Shown: in pieces, positions 36,290 through 45,703 of the stretch | How the letters are laid out: every line of letters begins with the position of its first letter | Position numbering within the stretch: position 1 is the first letter of the stretch | NCBI GenBank assembly: GCA_902521465.1 | Contig: CABYRL010000001.1 | Location: 124,001-188,000 of the forward strand | DNA: 64,000 nt | Source of the DNA: an uncultured Alphaproteobacteria bacterium | Lineage (GTDB): Bacteria; Pseudomonadota; Alphaproteobacteria; HIMB59 | Reading direction: 5' to 3' | Notes under the pieces: model-generated | Told to the model about the DNA's origin: nothing | Database searches by the model: none | The model's input: only the letters and a program-made list of their open reading frames with translations | Made by a program: the position numbers and the translations under genes

Positions 36290-36415
36290 ATGTTGAAGTT
36301 AATTTTCATGATACTCTTCTTTTTTATTGGATATTTTCTTGCTGATACAGGATTAGTAGATATTCCATTTAGAAATATTCCAATTTTAGAAAGTTTATAT
36401 GAGGTTGTAGATTAA
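36290..36415 (+). CDS. Predicted 41-residue membrane microprotein joined to the aminotransferase gene
   Basis: The ATG at 36290 opens a 41-codon frame: a hydrophobic helix (about residues 2-18, MLKLIFMILFFFIGYFL), then an amphipathic C-terminal part with TGLVDIPF and ILESLYEVVD. Its TAA (36413-36415) is directly followed by the aminotransferase ATG at 36416, with no space for an independent ribosome site except inside this frame. The arrangement suggests translational coupling. No recognised family. Confidence 0.42.
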   Translation: MLKLIFMILFFFIGYFLADTGLVDIPFRNIPILESLYEVVD

Positions 36416-37765
36416 ATGATTAATACAGATAAAGTTTTGCATGGTTTTACCGATCTTAAAAATTTAAATGTACTTGGTCCTATTGTTTTAAACCAAGCGA
36501 AGGGGATATATGTTTACGATCAAGATGGAAAAAAATATTTAGATGCCAATTCAGGATTATGGAATTCTGTGGTTGGTTTCGATCATCCCAGAATGGTTGA
36601 AACTGCAAAAAAACAATATGAAAAATTTTCTGGTTACCATGCTTTTTTTGGAAGAATATCTGAACCAGCTGTAAAACTTGCAGATAAATTAATTGAAATA
36701 TCTCCTTTCACAGATGGTAAAGTTTTTTTTACAAACTCAGGATCTGAAGCTAATGACACTACTGTAAAATTATTGTGGTTTATTAATAAAAGAAAAGGAC
36801 ATTACAATCGAAGAAAAATAATTACTCGAATAAATTCTTATCATGGTGTAACGGCTGTTTCTGCTTCGATGACAGGAAAACCATACAATAGTGAATTTGG
36901 ATTACCCTTAGATGGTTTTTTACATTCAGCTTGTCCTCATTATTGGAAATATGGCTTAGAAGAAGAGAGTGAGGAAATGTTTACCAAAAGAATGGGTGAA
37001 GATTTAGAAAATTTAATTTTAAAAGAGGGACCTGATACCATTGCAGGTTTTTTTGCAGAACCTGTTATGGGGGCAGGTGGTGTGATACCTCCTTCAAAAG
37101 GATATTTTGAGATAGTTCAAAAAATTTTAAAAAAATACGATATTCCATTTATTGCTGATGAGGTAATTTGTGGTTTTGGTAGAACTGGTAACCTATGGGG
37201 ATCTCAAACATACGATATTGATCCCGATATTATTATTGCCTCTAAATGTATAACATCAGGTTTCTTTCCACTTGGTGCAGTTATTTTGGGAGAAAAAATG
37301 ACAAAAGAAATGATGGAGGCTTCTTATGAGGCAGAGGAATTTTTTCATGGCTTCACGGCCGGTGGACACCCTGTAGGTTGTGCCTTAGCACTAGAAGCAA
37401 TTGATATTATCATTAATGAGAAAATGATTGAAAATGTTCGACACCTTGAGCCAATTTTTATGGGAGGTTTAAAGAACTTTGAAGATTTAGAGTTTATAGG
37501 TGAGTCTCGTGGCATTGGACTTATGGGTGCATTAGAGATGGTTCAAGATAAAAAAAATAAACTACCCTTCGATGGTTCGATATCCATTGGCGAGCGTGTT
37601 GCTAATAAGTGTATTGAAAATGGTTTGATATGTAGACCTCTTGGCCCATCAATTGTGTTATGTCCCCCTTTTATTACATCAGAGGAGGAGATGGGTATAA
37701 TATTTGATACTCTAGAGAAAACTCTTAAAGAAGTATTTAGTGAAGTTAAATCTTTAGGACAATAG
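36416..37765 (+). CDS. Class III (omega) aminotransferase, PLP-dependent
   Basis: A 449-residue fold-type I aminotransferase. FFTNSGSEANDTTVKL binds the cofactor phosphate, YHGVT follows, ADEVICGFGRTG holds the PLP aspartate, and K277 in IIASKCITSGFFPLGAV is the Schiff-base lysine. The N-terminal LDANSGLWNSVVGFDHP and overall pattern fit the group that includes beta-alanine/taurine/putrescine-pyruvate transaminases. The amino donor cannot be read with certainty. The 3' end overlaps the convergent oxidoreductase gene by 20 bp. Confidence 0.9.
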   Translation: MINTDKVLHGFTDLKNLNVLGPIVLNQAKGIYVYDQDGKKYLDANSGLWNSVVGFDHPRMVETAKKQYEKFSGYHAFFGRISEPAVKLADKLIEISPFTDGKVFFTNSGSEANDTTVKLLWFINKRKGHYNRRKIITRINSYHGVTAVSASMTGKPYNSEFGLPLDGFLHSACPHYWKYGLEEESEEMFTKRMGEDLENLILKEGPDTIAGFFAEPVMGAGGVIPPSKGYFEIVQKILKKYDIPFIADEVICGFGRTGNLWGSQTYDIDPDIIIASKCITSGFFPLGAVILGEKMTKEMMEASYEAEEFFHGFTAGGHPVGCALALEAIDIIINEKMIENVRHLEPIFMGGLKNFEDLEFIGESRGIGLMGALEMVQDKKNKLPFDGSISIGERVANKCIENGLICRPLGPSIVLCPPFITSEEEMGIIFDTLEKTLKEVFSEVKSLGQ

Positions 37766-38717
37766 ATCCCGAAGTCTTTCTATTTTCCATATCTGTGTGA
37801 GCGTCAGCAACATTATCAAGATCATATTTTGTAATTTTATCCAATTTAATTTTGTCTTTTACAATCATCTCAAATAATTTATGACTTGCAATTTCAAGCC
37901 ACTCTCTATCAGCGTAAAAATGGAATAGTGTAGGTCGAGTTAAATAAAAAGAACCAAATGCTAGATCTGTCATTTGAATGTCTTTATATGGTCCAGATGA
38001 TTGACCAAAGCTAACTAACATCCCATGTTTTTTTAAACATTTAAATGATTGAAACATTGTATCTTTACCAACACTGTCATAAACCACGTCAAGGCCTTTG
38101 TTATTTGTGATTTTTAATACTTCATCTAAAAAATTTTTTTCAGAGTAATTTATAACCTCGTCAAAGCCTCTTTGCTTTGCTAATTCACATTTATCTGAAT
38201 TACCAGCTGTGCCTATTAATTTTGCACCAATGTCTTTTATCCATTGGCCTGCGATCAATCCTACTCCTCCAGCCGCAGCATGAAATAATACCTCATGATT
38301 ACTTTGTAAGTTATAACTGTCACAAACAAGATACTTTACTGTTAGTCCTTTAAGAATTGATGCGGCTGCTTGATCGAAAGATATGCTATCTGGGATAGAA
38401 ACTACGAGATCCTCTGATATCATTCTATGTGTTGCGTATGCATTATTAGGTTGAGCATATGCAACGCGATCCCCTATTTTAAACTTTGTAACATTGGAGC
38501 CTATAGCTTCAACCTCGCCTGCACCTTCAGAGCCTAAAACAAGATCTTTGTCAACAGGCCAAGGATATAATCCTGCTCTAAAATAAATATCGATGAAATT
38601 TACTCCAATTGCTCTATTTTTAATCAAAATTTCATTCGATTTAAGTTCAGTGAGCTCAATACTTTTCCTTTGAAGAACGCTTGTATCACCGGGCTTATTT
38701 GCAACAATTGAATACAT
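37746..38717 (-). CDS. NADPH:quinone oxidoreductase (zeta-crystallin type, MDR family)
   Basis: A 323-residue zinc-free medium-chain dehydrogenase. GVNFIDIYFRAGLYPWP is the quinone-reductase substrate signature, LGSEGAGEVEAIG marks the GroES-like domain, and LFHAAAGGVGLIAGQW is the NADPH-binding loop. It lacks the structural and catalytic zinc cysteines of alcohol dehydrogenases. The likely role is one-electron reduction of quinones in defence against oxidative stress. It stands alone, convergent with the aminotransferase gene and divergent from hsp20. Confidence 0.88.
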   Translation of the reverse strand: MYSIVANKPGDTSVLQRKSIELTELKSNEILIKNRAIGVNFIDIYFRAGLYPWPVDKDLVLGSEGAGEVEAIGSNVTKFKIGDRVAYAQPNNAYATHRMISEDLVVSIPDSISFDQAAASILKGLTVKYLVCDSYNLQSNHEVLFHAAAGGVGLIAGQWIKDIGAKLIGTAGNSDKCELAKQRGFDEVINYSEKNFLDEVLKITNNKGLDVVYDSVGKDTMFQSFKCLKKHGMLVSFGQSSGPYKDIQMTDLAFGSFYLTRPTLFHFYADREWLEIASHKLFEMIVKDKIKLDKITKYDLDNVADAHTDMENRKTSGSIVLKI

Positions 38718-38766
38718 TAAAGGAGCCTATCATCTAAAAAAATTATCCAACAGTCAATTTGAAAGT

Positions 38767-38795
38767 CTTGAAATTCAAAATTGAAATCCCAAATT
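38767..38795 (+). promoter_or_regulatory. Sigma-32 (RpoH)-type heat-shock promoter of hsp20
   Basis: CTTGAAA (38767-38773), 14 nt and CCCAAATT (38788-38795) closely follow the RpoH consensus CTTGAAA, N11-16, CCCCATNT. It is placed 89 bp before the hsp20 ATG. The gene it serves is a heat-shock chaperone, which supports the reading. Confidence 0.6.
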
Positions 38796-38859
38796 AATAG
38801 TAAGAGAAATTGCCATTTGGAATTTCTTTATTAACGCAGGTTTAAAAACTGCAATTAAC

Positions 38860-38883
38860 AATTAACGCTTAAGGAGGTTAATT
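38860..38883 (+). promoter_or_regulatory. Hairpin around the hsp20 Shine-Dalgarno sequence (possible RNA thermometer)
   Basis: AATTAAC (38860-38866) pairs with GTTAATT (38877-38883), which ends at the base before the ATG. The 10-nt loop between them holds most of the Shine-Dalgarno sequence AAGGAGG. A second AATTAAC copy at 38853-38859 could pair with the same arm. Two further hairpins lie upstream (AGAAATT/AATTTCT near 38803-38827 and GCAG/CTGC at 38836-38852), giving the multi-hairpin leader seen in ROSE-type thermometers of small heat-shock genes. No ROSE sequence motif was confirmed. Confidence 0.4.
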
Positions 38884-39333
38884 ATGACTACATTTGACTT
38901 ATCTCCTCTATGGAGATCATCAGTTGGTTTCGATGAGTTTGATAAACTTTTTGATACCGTCTTTTCTACGAACAATAAAGGTGCTTCTTATCCACCATAT
39001 AATATCGTCAAACATGACAAAAATATTTACCAAATTACCATGGCTATCGCCGGTTTTGGTGAGGACCAAATAGATATATCCCAAGAGGGTAATCTTTTGA
39101 CTGTTAAAGGTGAAATGGGTGATGATAAAACTATGAATAAATCAGAATATCTTTATCGAGGAATTGCCAACAGAAATTTTGAGAGAAAATTTGAGTTAGC
39201 TGATACTGTAAAAGTTATAGAGGCTGATTTAAAAAATGGTCTGTTAAGTATAAATCTTGAAAGAGAAATACCTGAACACCAAAAACCCAGAAAAATAAAA
39301 GTTAATACGAATTCTAAACTTTTATCAGCTTAA
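38884..39333 (+). CDS. Hsp20 small heat-shock protein (IbpA-like)
   Basis: ATP-independent holdase that binds unfolding proteins. The 149-residue protein starts MTTFDLSPLWRSSVGFDEFD, as in alphaproteobacterial IbpA/HspA proteins, has the alpha-crystallin domain (about 35-130) with NIYQITMAIAGFGEDQIDI and DLKNGLLSINLEREIPE, and a C-terminal RKIKVN tail in place of a strict I-x-I. A very strong AAGGAGG ribosome site and a heat-shock promoter precede it. A shared terminator with sodB follows. Confidence 0.94.
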   Translation: MTTFDLSPLWRSSVGFDEFDKLFDTVFSTNNKGASYPPYNIVKHDKNIYQITMAIAGFGEDQIDISQEGNLLTVKGEMGDDKTMNKSEYLYRGIANRNFERKFELADTVKVIEADLKNGLLSINLEREIPEHQKPRKIKVNTNSKLLSA

Positions 39334-39342
39334 ATAAAAAAA

Positions 39343-39370
39343 TAGGGCTGCTTTTTTATAAGCAGCCCTA
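39343..39370. terminator. Bidirectional terminator between hsp20 and sodB
   Basis: TAGGGCTGCTT (39343-39353) and AAGCAGCCCTA (39360-39370) form an 11-bp perfect stem with loop TTTTAT. A-rich DNA lies before it and T-rich DNA after it, so it can stop transcripts from both convergent genes. Confidence 0.85.
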
Positions 39371-39374
39371 ATAT

Positions 39375-39968
39375 TTAATCTAATTGAGAAGCAACAAATT
39401 CCCAGTTTACTAGACTATCTAAAAAAGCTTTTAAATAATCAGGTCGTTTGTTTCTATAATCTATATAATAAGAGTGTTCCCATACGTCACATCCCAGTAT
39501 TGGCTTCATTCCATCAACTAGAGGATTAGAAGCATTAGGTGACTTTGTGACCACTAATTTACCATTATCGATGGCAAGCCAAGCCCATCCAGAACCAAAT
39601 TGAGTTGTTCCTGCCTGAATAAAAGCTTCTTTGAATTGATCAATCCCTCCAAGGTCTGATGTAATTCTACTCTCCAATTCGGACGGCATAGAGCCTCCCC
39701 CATTGGGTTTCATACATTGCCAAAATAAAATATGGTTCCAATGTTGACCTGCATTATTAAAAATTCCTGCCATCGATGAGTCTTTACTTGATTTTAAAAC
39801 TATTTCCTCAAGAGAAGAATCTTTCATATCAGTGTCTTTAACAAGATTATTTAAATTTGTTACATATGTTTGATGATGTTTGCCATGATGGAAATCAAGA
39901 GTTTCTGATGACATATATGGAGCTAAAGCATCATTTGCATAAGGTAAGCTTGGTAATTCAAAAGTCAT
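39375..39968 (-). CDS. sodB: Superoxide dismutase (Fe/Mn type)
   Basis: Dismutates superoxide in the cytoplasm. A 197-residue SOD of the iron/manganese family: ligands in LDFHHGKHHQTYV (first His), QHWNHILFW (second His) and DVWEHSYYIDY (Asp and His). GGSMPSELESRI and FGSGWAWLAIDNGKL fit the iron-type alphaproteobacterial SodB; metal use cannot be fixed by eye. AAGGAAAT precedes the ATG at 39968. It is divergent from a pyridoxal kinase gene. Confidence 0.94.
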   Translation of the reverse strand: MTFELPSLPYANDALAPYMSSETLDFHHGKHHQTYVTNLNNLVKDTDMKDSSLEEIVLKSSKDSSMAGIFNNAGQHWNHILFWQCMKPNGGGSMPSELESRITSDLGGIDQFKEAFIQAGTTQFGSGWAWLAIDNGKLVVTKSPNASNPLVDGMKPILGCDVWEHSYYIDYRNKRPDYLKAFLDSLVNWEFVASQLD

Positions 39969-40057
39969 ATTTATTTCCTTTAATTAAAATTCTTAATGCG
40001 TATTTTTTATATTATTGTGGAAACAATGACAACCTTTGAAGAAATAGATACAAAAAT

Positions 40058-40858
40058 ATGAGGAATATAGTTAGTATTCAGTCTACTGTCTTAAATGATA
40101 AAGTTGGAAATCATGCCGCTCGATCAATCTTAAGTGACAAAGGTTATAACATTTATGAGATACCGACTGTAATTTTAACATCTCATAAAGCTGTAAAGGG
40201 CACACTTCAAATCAATAACAACAGTTTAAATCCATGGGTAATTTTTAATAAAGTCAGGAAAACATATAAATTAAGCTTAAATGATTTAACAATTATTGGC
40301 TACACACCCAACTCAAAGATTTCAAAATCGATTGGTAAAATTATTAATTTGCAAAATAGAATTGTTTTAGACCCTGTAATGGGAGATATAGGAATAGGTC
40401 TATATGTAGAAAAAGACGTTGCAAATTTTTTTAAAAAAGTAATAACAAAAGTTAAATATATATCAGCAAATTTTTTTGAGTGGTCATACTTAAATAATAA
40501 AGATGTAAAAAACTATAGTATTAGCGAGATCATAACTGACCTCAAATCGTTTACGAGGAAGTTTAATAGTCAAGTATTAATAAGAAGCATTCCAAAAAAT
40601 AAAAAAATATTAAATATTATTTGTAATAAAAGAGAAATTTTTGTCATAGAAACACCTTACATAAATTTTAAAGAAAGATTTCATGGAGCTGGCGACCAAT
40701 CTACAGCTTTATATGCTCACTATATCTACAAAAAAAATACAACAAGAGAAATACTAGAAAATGTTACGAATGATATTTATGATATTTTGCTAAAAAATAA
40801 AATACGTTCTCAAAAAAGAAAAAAAAGATTTAAAGCTAAGAGCTTAAATAATCTTTGA
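40058..40858 (+). CDS. pdxY: Pyridoxal kinase
   Basis: Phosphorylates pyridoxal to PLP in the salvage pathway. The 266-residue ribokinase-like protein starts VSIQSTVLNDKVGNHAA, the PdxY/PdxK signature, and carries VLDPVMGDIGIGLYV in the middle. The catalytic aspartate is in the late FHGAGDQSTALYA motif (usually G-T/A-G-D). SANFFEWSYLNN replaces the usual TPN-x-x-E-x-x-x-L. The C-terminal tail is very basic (residues 255-263). Its end overlaps asd by 23 bp in convergent orientation. Reliance on external B6 would suit a streamlined oligotroph. Confidence 0.88.
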   Translation: MRNIVSIQSTVLNDKVGNHAARSILSDKGYNIYEIPTVILTSHKAVKGTLQINNNSLNPWVIFNKVRKTYKLSLNDLTIIGYTPNSKISKSIGKIINLQNRIVLDPVMGDIGIGLYVEKDVANFFKKVITKVKYISANFFEWSYLNNKDVKNYSISEIITDLKSFTRKFNSQVLIRSIPKNKKILNIICNKREIFVIETPYINFKERFHGAGDQSTALYAHYIYKKNTTREILENVTNDIYDILLKNKIRSQKRKKRFKAKSLNNL

Positions 40859-41882
40859 TCAAGATTTCTGCTATTTGTACAGTGTTTAAAGCAGCTCCCT
40901 TTCTTAAATTGTCAGACACGCACCAGAAATTAAGACCATTTGGAATAGTAGGGTCTCTTCTAATTCTGCTAACGTAGACAGGATCTAAACCTGCAGATTC
41001 AATCGGAGTTACGTACCCCTCATCAGCACGGTAATCAATCATTTTTAGACCAGGGGATTTCTTAAAAATTTCTCTTATTTGGTCCTCGTCATAAGGCTTT
41101 TCAAACTCGATGTTTACAGATAGTGAATGAGATATAAATACTGGTACTCGAACACAAGTTGCAGTTAGTTCAATGTTTTGATCAAGAATTTTTTTTGTTT
41201 CATTGTACATTTTCCACTCTTCTTTGGTTTGACCGTCCTCTAGGAAAACATCTATATGCGGGATAACATTAAAAGCAATTTGTTTAGTAAATTTTTCCTT
41301 CACTACTGCTTCATTTGCATAGATTGATTTAGTTTGATTAAATAATTCATCTGCAGCTTCTTTACCTGCACCAGATACTGATTGATAAGTTGAAACAACA
41401 ATTCTTTTAACTTTGAAATGATCATGCAAAGGTTTAACCGCAACTAGCATCCCCATAGTTGAACAATTAGGATTAGAAACGATATTTTTTTTTCTAAAGT
41501 CTTTAAGCGCCTCAGGATTGACCTCAGCGACTACTAATGGGACATCTGGATCTGTTCGAAAATGAGAGGTATTGTCAATTACTATACAACCTTGCTTAGC
41601 AGCTTTAGGAGCAAACTCACTTGAAACTTTCGCACCTGGTGAAAAAATAGCTATGTCAGTATCAGAAAAATCATATTCAGCTAAGTCTGCTACTACAACA
41701 GACTTGTTTTCTCCGTAATCAATTGTGCTTCCTTTAGAACGAGAAGAAGCTAAAGCGATTAAATCAGAATATTGAATTTCTTTTTCATCAATAATATCTA
41801 AAACCTCTCTACCGACATTTCCGGTTGCTCCGACAACAGCTATTTTAGGTTTTTTAGAAGAAGCCAACTTAAATTCTCTCAA
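40836..41882 (-). CDS. asd: Aspartate-semialdehyde dehydrogenase
   Basis: Reduces aspartyl phosphate to the semialdehyde for lysine/diaminopimelate, threonine and methionine synthesis. The 348-residue enzyme has the NADP motif VVGATGNVGREVLDI (16-30), the nucleophile cysteine in VSNPNCSTMGML and the QSVSGAGKEAADEL segment. The catalytic histidine is in VPVFISHSLSVNIEF. It is the last gene of the minus-strand ffh-rpsP-rimM-trmD-rplS-leuCDB-asd series and overlaps leuB by 14 bp. Confidence 0.95.
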   Translation of the reverse strand: MREFKLASSKKPKIAVVGATGNVGREVLDIIDEKEIQYSDLIALASSRSKGSTIDYGENKSVVVADLAEYDFSDTDIAIFSPGAKVSSEFAPKAAKQGCIVIDNTSHFRTDPDVPLVVAEVNPEALKDFRKKNIVSNPNCSTMGMLVAVKPLHDHFKVKRIVVSTYQSVSGAGKEAADELFNQTKSIYANEAVVKEKFTKQIAFNVIPHIDVFLEDGQTKEEWKMYNETKKILDQNIELTATCVRVPVFISHSLSVNIEFEKPYDEDQIREIFKKSPGLKMIDYRADEGYVTPIESAGLDPVYVSRIRRDPTIPNGLNFWCVSDNLRKGAALNTVQIAEILIKDYLSS

Positions 41883-42951
41883 TTATTAAATCGCCCATTT
41901 TAGAACAGGAAACAAGAGTTTGGTCTTCATTTGTGTAAATGTCTCCAGTTCTGTAACCCTCAGAAAGAATTTTTTGGACAGCACTTTCTACTTTGTTAGA
42001 TAACTCTGGTTTATTGAGGTTATATTTTAACATCATAGACAAACTTAAAATGGTAGCGATTGGATTTGCTTTATCTTGACCTGCAATATCAGGGGCACTT
42101 CCATGAACGGGCTCAAAAAGTCCATGTCTTTTGCCATTTTTTTCTTCTCCTAATGATGCCGATGGTAACATTCCAAGCGAACCAGTGAGCATAGCAGCAC
42201 AATCACTCAGCAGATCTCCAAAGAGGTTATCTGTAACTATCACATCAAATTGTTTTGGGTTTCTGACAAGTTGCATGGCACAATTATCTGCTAACATATT
42301 TTCTAGTGTAATATCTGAAAAATCTTTATGAGTTTCTTTCACAATCTCTCTCCAGAGCACACCTGTTTCCATAACGTTAGCTTTCTCAACAGATGTTACT
42401 TTATTATTTCTTTTTCTGGCTAAATCAAAAGCAACTCTGGCAATTCTATCTATTTCGTAATCGTAATAAATTTGTGTGTCGATCGCTTTCTTACCATTTG
42501 GTGTGTCTTCAATTCCTCGAGGTTGACCAAAATATACTCCACCAGTTAATTCTCTTACAATCATAATATCTAAATTGTTTACCACTTCATTTTTTAAAGT
42601 TGAAGCTGAAACAAGAGCATCAAAAACTAATGCAGGTCTCAGATTTGCAAAAAGTTCTAATTCTTTCCTCAAACCTAAAAGCCCAGCTTCTGGTCTTTTT
42701 GATCTTTCAACGTCATCCCACTTTGATCCACCAACTGCTCCCAATAATACAGCATCTGAATTTTTTGCTTTCTCTAAAACAGAATTAGTTAAAGGTTCGC
42801 CATTAACATCATATGAAGCGCCTCCAACTAAATCTTTTTCATAACTTGCATTAAGACCTTGCTCATTTAATTTTTCAATTACTCTTATGGCTTGATCTGC
42901 AACTTCCACACCTATGCCATCTCCAGGTAAAACTAAAATTTTGGAACTCAT
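41869..42951 (-). CDS. leuB: 3-isopropylmalate dehydrogenase
   Basis: Oxidatively decarboxylates 3-isopropylmalate in leucine synthesis. The 360-residue enzyme starts ILVLPGDGIGVEV, has FANLRPALVF and IVRELTGGVYFGQPRG for substrate binding, DNLFGDLLSDCAAML for metal binding, and GLFEPVHGSAPDIAGQDKANP for NAD. It is directly adjacent to leuD (no gap). Confidence 0.96.
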   Translation of the reverse strand: MSSKILVLPGDGIGVEVADQAIRVIEKLNEQGLNASYEKDLVGGASYDVNGEPLTNSVLEKAKNSDAVLLGAVGGSKWDDVERSKRPEAGLLGLRKELELFANLRPALVFDALVSASTLKNEVVNNLDIMIVRELTGGVYFGQPRGIEDTPNGKKAIDTQIYYDYEIDRIARVAFDLARKRNNKVTSVEKANVMETGVLWREIVKETHKDFSDITLENMLADNCAMQLVRNPKQFDVIVTDNLFGDLLSDCAAMLTGSLGMLPSASLGEEKNGKRHGLFEPVHGSAPDIAGQDKANPIATILSLSMMLKYNLNKPELSNKVESAVQKILSEGYRTGDIYTNEDQTLVSCSKMGDLIIERI

Positions 42952-43560
42952 TTAATTTTTTTTAAATAACCAAGGTTTTTTATTTTTTTTATCCTCTTCG
43001 TATGCATTAATTTTGTCTTGGTAACCAAGGGTAATGCCTATATCGTCTAATCCCTGCAAAAGTCTTTCTTTTCTGAATTCTTCAATTTCAAAATTGATTG
43101 AATGATTGCCAGCTTTAATGATTTGCTCCGGAAGGTCGATAGTGAACTCAATTTGATTTTTAGCTGCTGTCATTAATTGATCGAGGTTTTCAGGGCTGAC
43201 AACTATCGGTAAAATTCCATTTTGAAAACAATTATTATAGAAAATATCTGCAAAACTTGTTGAAATTACGCTTCTTATTCCAAAATCTTTAAGAGACCAA
43301 GGGGCGTGTTCTCTACTTGATCCACAACCAAAATTATCACCAGCAACCAAAATTTTTGACTGATCAAAAGGAGATGTATTCAAAACAAAATCTTTAATGA
43401 GGTTTCCATCGTTATCATATCTCATCTCATAAAACAAACTTACACCAAGACCAGTTCTTTTAATTGTTTTGAGAAATTGCTTTGGGATAATCATATCAGT
43501 ATCGATATTAACAATTGGTAAAGGAGCTGCGATACCTTTTAAAGAATGAAACTTATCCAT
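42952..43560 (-). CDS. leuD: 3-isopropylmalate dehydratase small subunit
   Basis: Swivel subunit of isopropylmalate isomerase, which works with LeuC. The 202-residue length fits the bacterial LeuD type. [22 protein letters not shown] and [20 protein letters not shown] are the family signatures. It follows leuC after a 1-bp gap and abuts leuB. Confidence 0.95.
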   Translation of the reverse strand: MDKFHSLKGIAAPLPIVNIDTDMIIPKQFLKTIKRTGLGVSLFYEMRYDNDGNLIKDFVLNTSPFDQSKILVAGDNFGCGSSREHAPWSLKDFGIRSVISTSFADIFYNNCFQNGILPIVVSPENLDQLMTAAKNQIEFTIDLPEQIIKAGNHSINFEIEEFRKERLLQGLDDIGITLGYQDKINAYEEDKKNKKPWLFKKN

Positions 43561-43561
43561 T

Positions 43562-44971
43562 TTATGTAAAATCTCTTATATCTGAAATGTTTCCAGTAAT
43601 AGCAGATGCCGCAGCAAGCTCAGGACTCATTAAATGAGTTCTACCACCTCGGCCTTGCCTACCTTCAAAATTTCTATTAGAAGTTGATGCGCACCTTTCA
43701 CCTGGTTTTAATTGATCGGGATTCATACCAAGGCACATTGAACATCCAGCCTCTCTCCATTCGAAGCCAGCATCTTTTAAAATTATATCAATTCCTTCTT
43801 CTTCTGCTTGTTTTTTAACTAAGCCTGATCCTGGTACTATCATTGCTTGAACGTGTGAAGCAATCTTTTTGTCCTTAACAATAGATGCAACTTTTCTTAA
43901 ATCCTCAATTCGACCATTTGTGCAAGAGCCAATAAATATTTTATCTAATTTTATGTCTGTAATTTTTGTTCCGGGCTTAAGACCCATATACTCAAGTGAT
44001 CTTTCAATACTTTTCTTTTTATTTTCTGTTTTAGCACTACTTGGATTTGGCACCGTGCCTTTCACTGACACAACATCCTCAGGGCTAGTTCCCCATGTCA
44101 CCATTGGGTCAATTTCTGAACTATCTATAACTATTTCATGATCGTAACTTGCATCATTATCTGAGGGAAGAGATGACCAGTATTCTACTGCTTGATCCCA
44201 GTGTTCAGTTCCGGGAGCATAAGGTCTGCCTTTTATATAATTAAAAGTTGTTTGATCTGGGCTAATTAAACCGGCTCGAGCACCAGCTTCAATGCTCATA
44301 TTACAAATAGTCATTCTGCCTTCCATTGAAAGTCCCATAATAGATGAACCAGCATACTCAATTACATGACCAGTTCCTCCAGCTGTTCCAATTTTTCCAA
44401 TTATGTACAAGATTAAATCTTTAGAATTTACACCAAAAGGAAGTTCACCATTGACCGAAATTCTCATATTTTTTGCAGGATTTTGAACAATTGTTTGCGT
44501 AGCCAGAACATGTTCAACTTCACTTGTTCCGATACCAAAAGCGAGAGCTCCGAAAGCTCCATGGGTAGAGGTGTGACTGTCTCCACAGACAATTGTCATG
44601 CCCGGTTGGGTAATTCCCTGCTCAGGACCAATGATATGAACAATACCTTGTCTTTGGTCCATTAAATCAAAATATTGAATTCCATGCTCTTTAGTGTTTT
44701 TTGCTAAAGTTTCGACTTGAATTTTACTTTGTGGGTCCTCAATATTTTGTCTATTTATAGTAGGAACATTATGGTCTGCGACAGCTATCGTAGCCTCTGG
44801 TCTATGAACGGGACGATTGGATAGTTTTAATCCTTCGAAAGCTTGAGGGCTAGTTACTTCATGAACTAAATGACGATCAATATATAAAAGATTAGTCCCA
44901 TCTTCTCTTTGACCGACAAGATGCTCAGACCAAATTTTATCAAAAAGTGTTTTTGGGCCTTGGTTGCTCAA
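43562..44971 (-). CDS. leuC: 3-isopropylmalate dehydratase large subunit
   Basis: The [4Fe-4S] catalytic subunit of isopropylmalate isomerase, 469 residues. Signatures are [40 protein letters not shown] and the cluster cysteines in [13 protein letters not shown] and [13 protein letters not shown]. It lies 10 bp after rplS, continuing the ribosomal operon into leucine synthesis, an order I recognise from other alphaproteobacteria. Confidence 0.96.
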   Translation of the reverse strand: MSNQGPKTLFDKIWSEHLVGQREDGTNLLYIDRHLVHEVTSPQAFEGLKLSNRPVHRPEATIAVADHNVPTINRQNIEDPQSKIQVETLAKNTKEHGIQYFDLMDQRQGIVHIIGPEQGITQPGMTIVCGDSHTSTHGAFGALAFGIGTSEVEHVLATQTIVQNPAKNMRISVNGELPFGVNSKDLILYIIGKIGTAGGTGHVIEYAGSSIMGLSMEGRMTICNMSIEAGARAGLISPDQTTFNYIKGRPYAPGTEHWDQAVEYWSSLPSDNDASYDHEIVIDSSEIDPMVTWGTSPEDVVSVKGTVPNPSSAKTENKKKSIERSLEYMGLKPGTKITDIKLDKIFIGSCTNGRIEDLRKVASIVKDKKIASHVQAMIVPGSGLVKKQAEEEGIDIILKDAGFEWREAGCSMCLGMNPDQLKPGERCASTSNRNFEGRQGRGGRTHLMSPELAAASAITGNISDIRDFT

Positions 44972-44981
44972 GATAATACTT

Positions 44982-45653
44982 TTAGCTTTTAGTTTCTGCC
45001 TCTTCTATTTTTTTCTCTACAGGTTTTTCCTCTTTTGGCTCATCTTCAACTTTGGGTTCTTCTTGTGGTGATGATTCCTCTGATTTAGTTTCTTTAATTT
45101 CTTCTTTAGAGTTGTCTTCAGACTTAGGGGCTTCTTGAGATGAAGTTTCCTCTGTTTTGGTCTCTTTAGCTTCTTCCTTTGGTGTTTCGTCAGTTACAGG
45201 TGTATCTGATTTATTTTCTTCAGTACTAACCTCTGAAATTTCTTCAGCATCTTCGATTGTGGATACAAATTGGTTATCATCATATGATCGACCGTCAGTT
45301 CTTTCTGCAATTCTTGCTTTTTTGCCAGACAAACCTCTTAGATAATATAATTTAGCTCTTCTTACATCACCAACTTTTACACGTTCAATTGAGTCGATAA
45401 CATTACTGTATAATGGAAAAACCCTTTCAACACCTTCACCACTAGAAATTTTTCTAACAGTAAATGAAGAATTAAGACCGTTATTTTTTTTACCAATACA
45501 GACACCTTGAAATGCTTGCACTCTCTCTTTATTTCCTTCTTTAATCTTAACGTTAACTTTGACAGTGTCACCTGGCGCGAAGTCTGAAACCTTTGAACTT
45601 TTTAAAATCTGCTGAATTTGTGATTGTTCGTAATTTTTAATAATTTCATTCAT
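44982..45653 (-). CDS. rplS: Ribosomal protein L19 with a long acidic C-terminal tail
   Basis: 50S subunit protein at the 30S interface. The start is the ATG at 45653, because GGAG sits 7 nt upstream; an ATG 12 nt earlier overlaps that Shine-Dalgarno sequence. The L19 core (about 1-118) has [31 protein letters not shown] and [14 protein letters not shown]. About 100 more residues follow, low-complexity and rich in Glu, Lys, Ser, Thr and Pro, with a tandem imperfect repeat ([18 protein letters not shown], then [18 protein letters not shown]). Ordinary L19 has about 115-130 residues. The tail is probably disordered. Confidence 0.95.
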   Translation of the reverse strand: MNEIIKNYEQSQIQQILKSSKVSDFAPGDTVKVNVKIKEGNKERVQAFQGVCIGKKNNGLNSSFTVRKISSGEGVERVFPLYSNVIDSIERVKVGDVRRAKLYYLRGLSGKKARIAERTDGRSYDDNQFVSTIEDAEEISEVSTEENKSDTPVTDETPKEEAKETKTEETSSQEAPKSEDNSKEEIKETKSEESSPQEEPKVEDEPKEEKPVEKKIEEAETKS

Positions 45654-45703
45654 TGTGTACTCCATCCAATATTAATATATGGGTGGTATCAGAGCGGCAT
45701 ATT

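Noticed and set aside
42575-42844. Plus-strand frames inside leuB and other antisense frames
   Set aside because: They overlap well-identified genes on the other strand and lack starts, ribosome sites or recognisable products.
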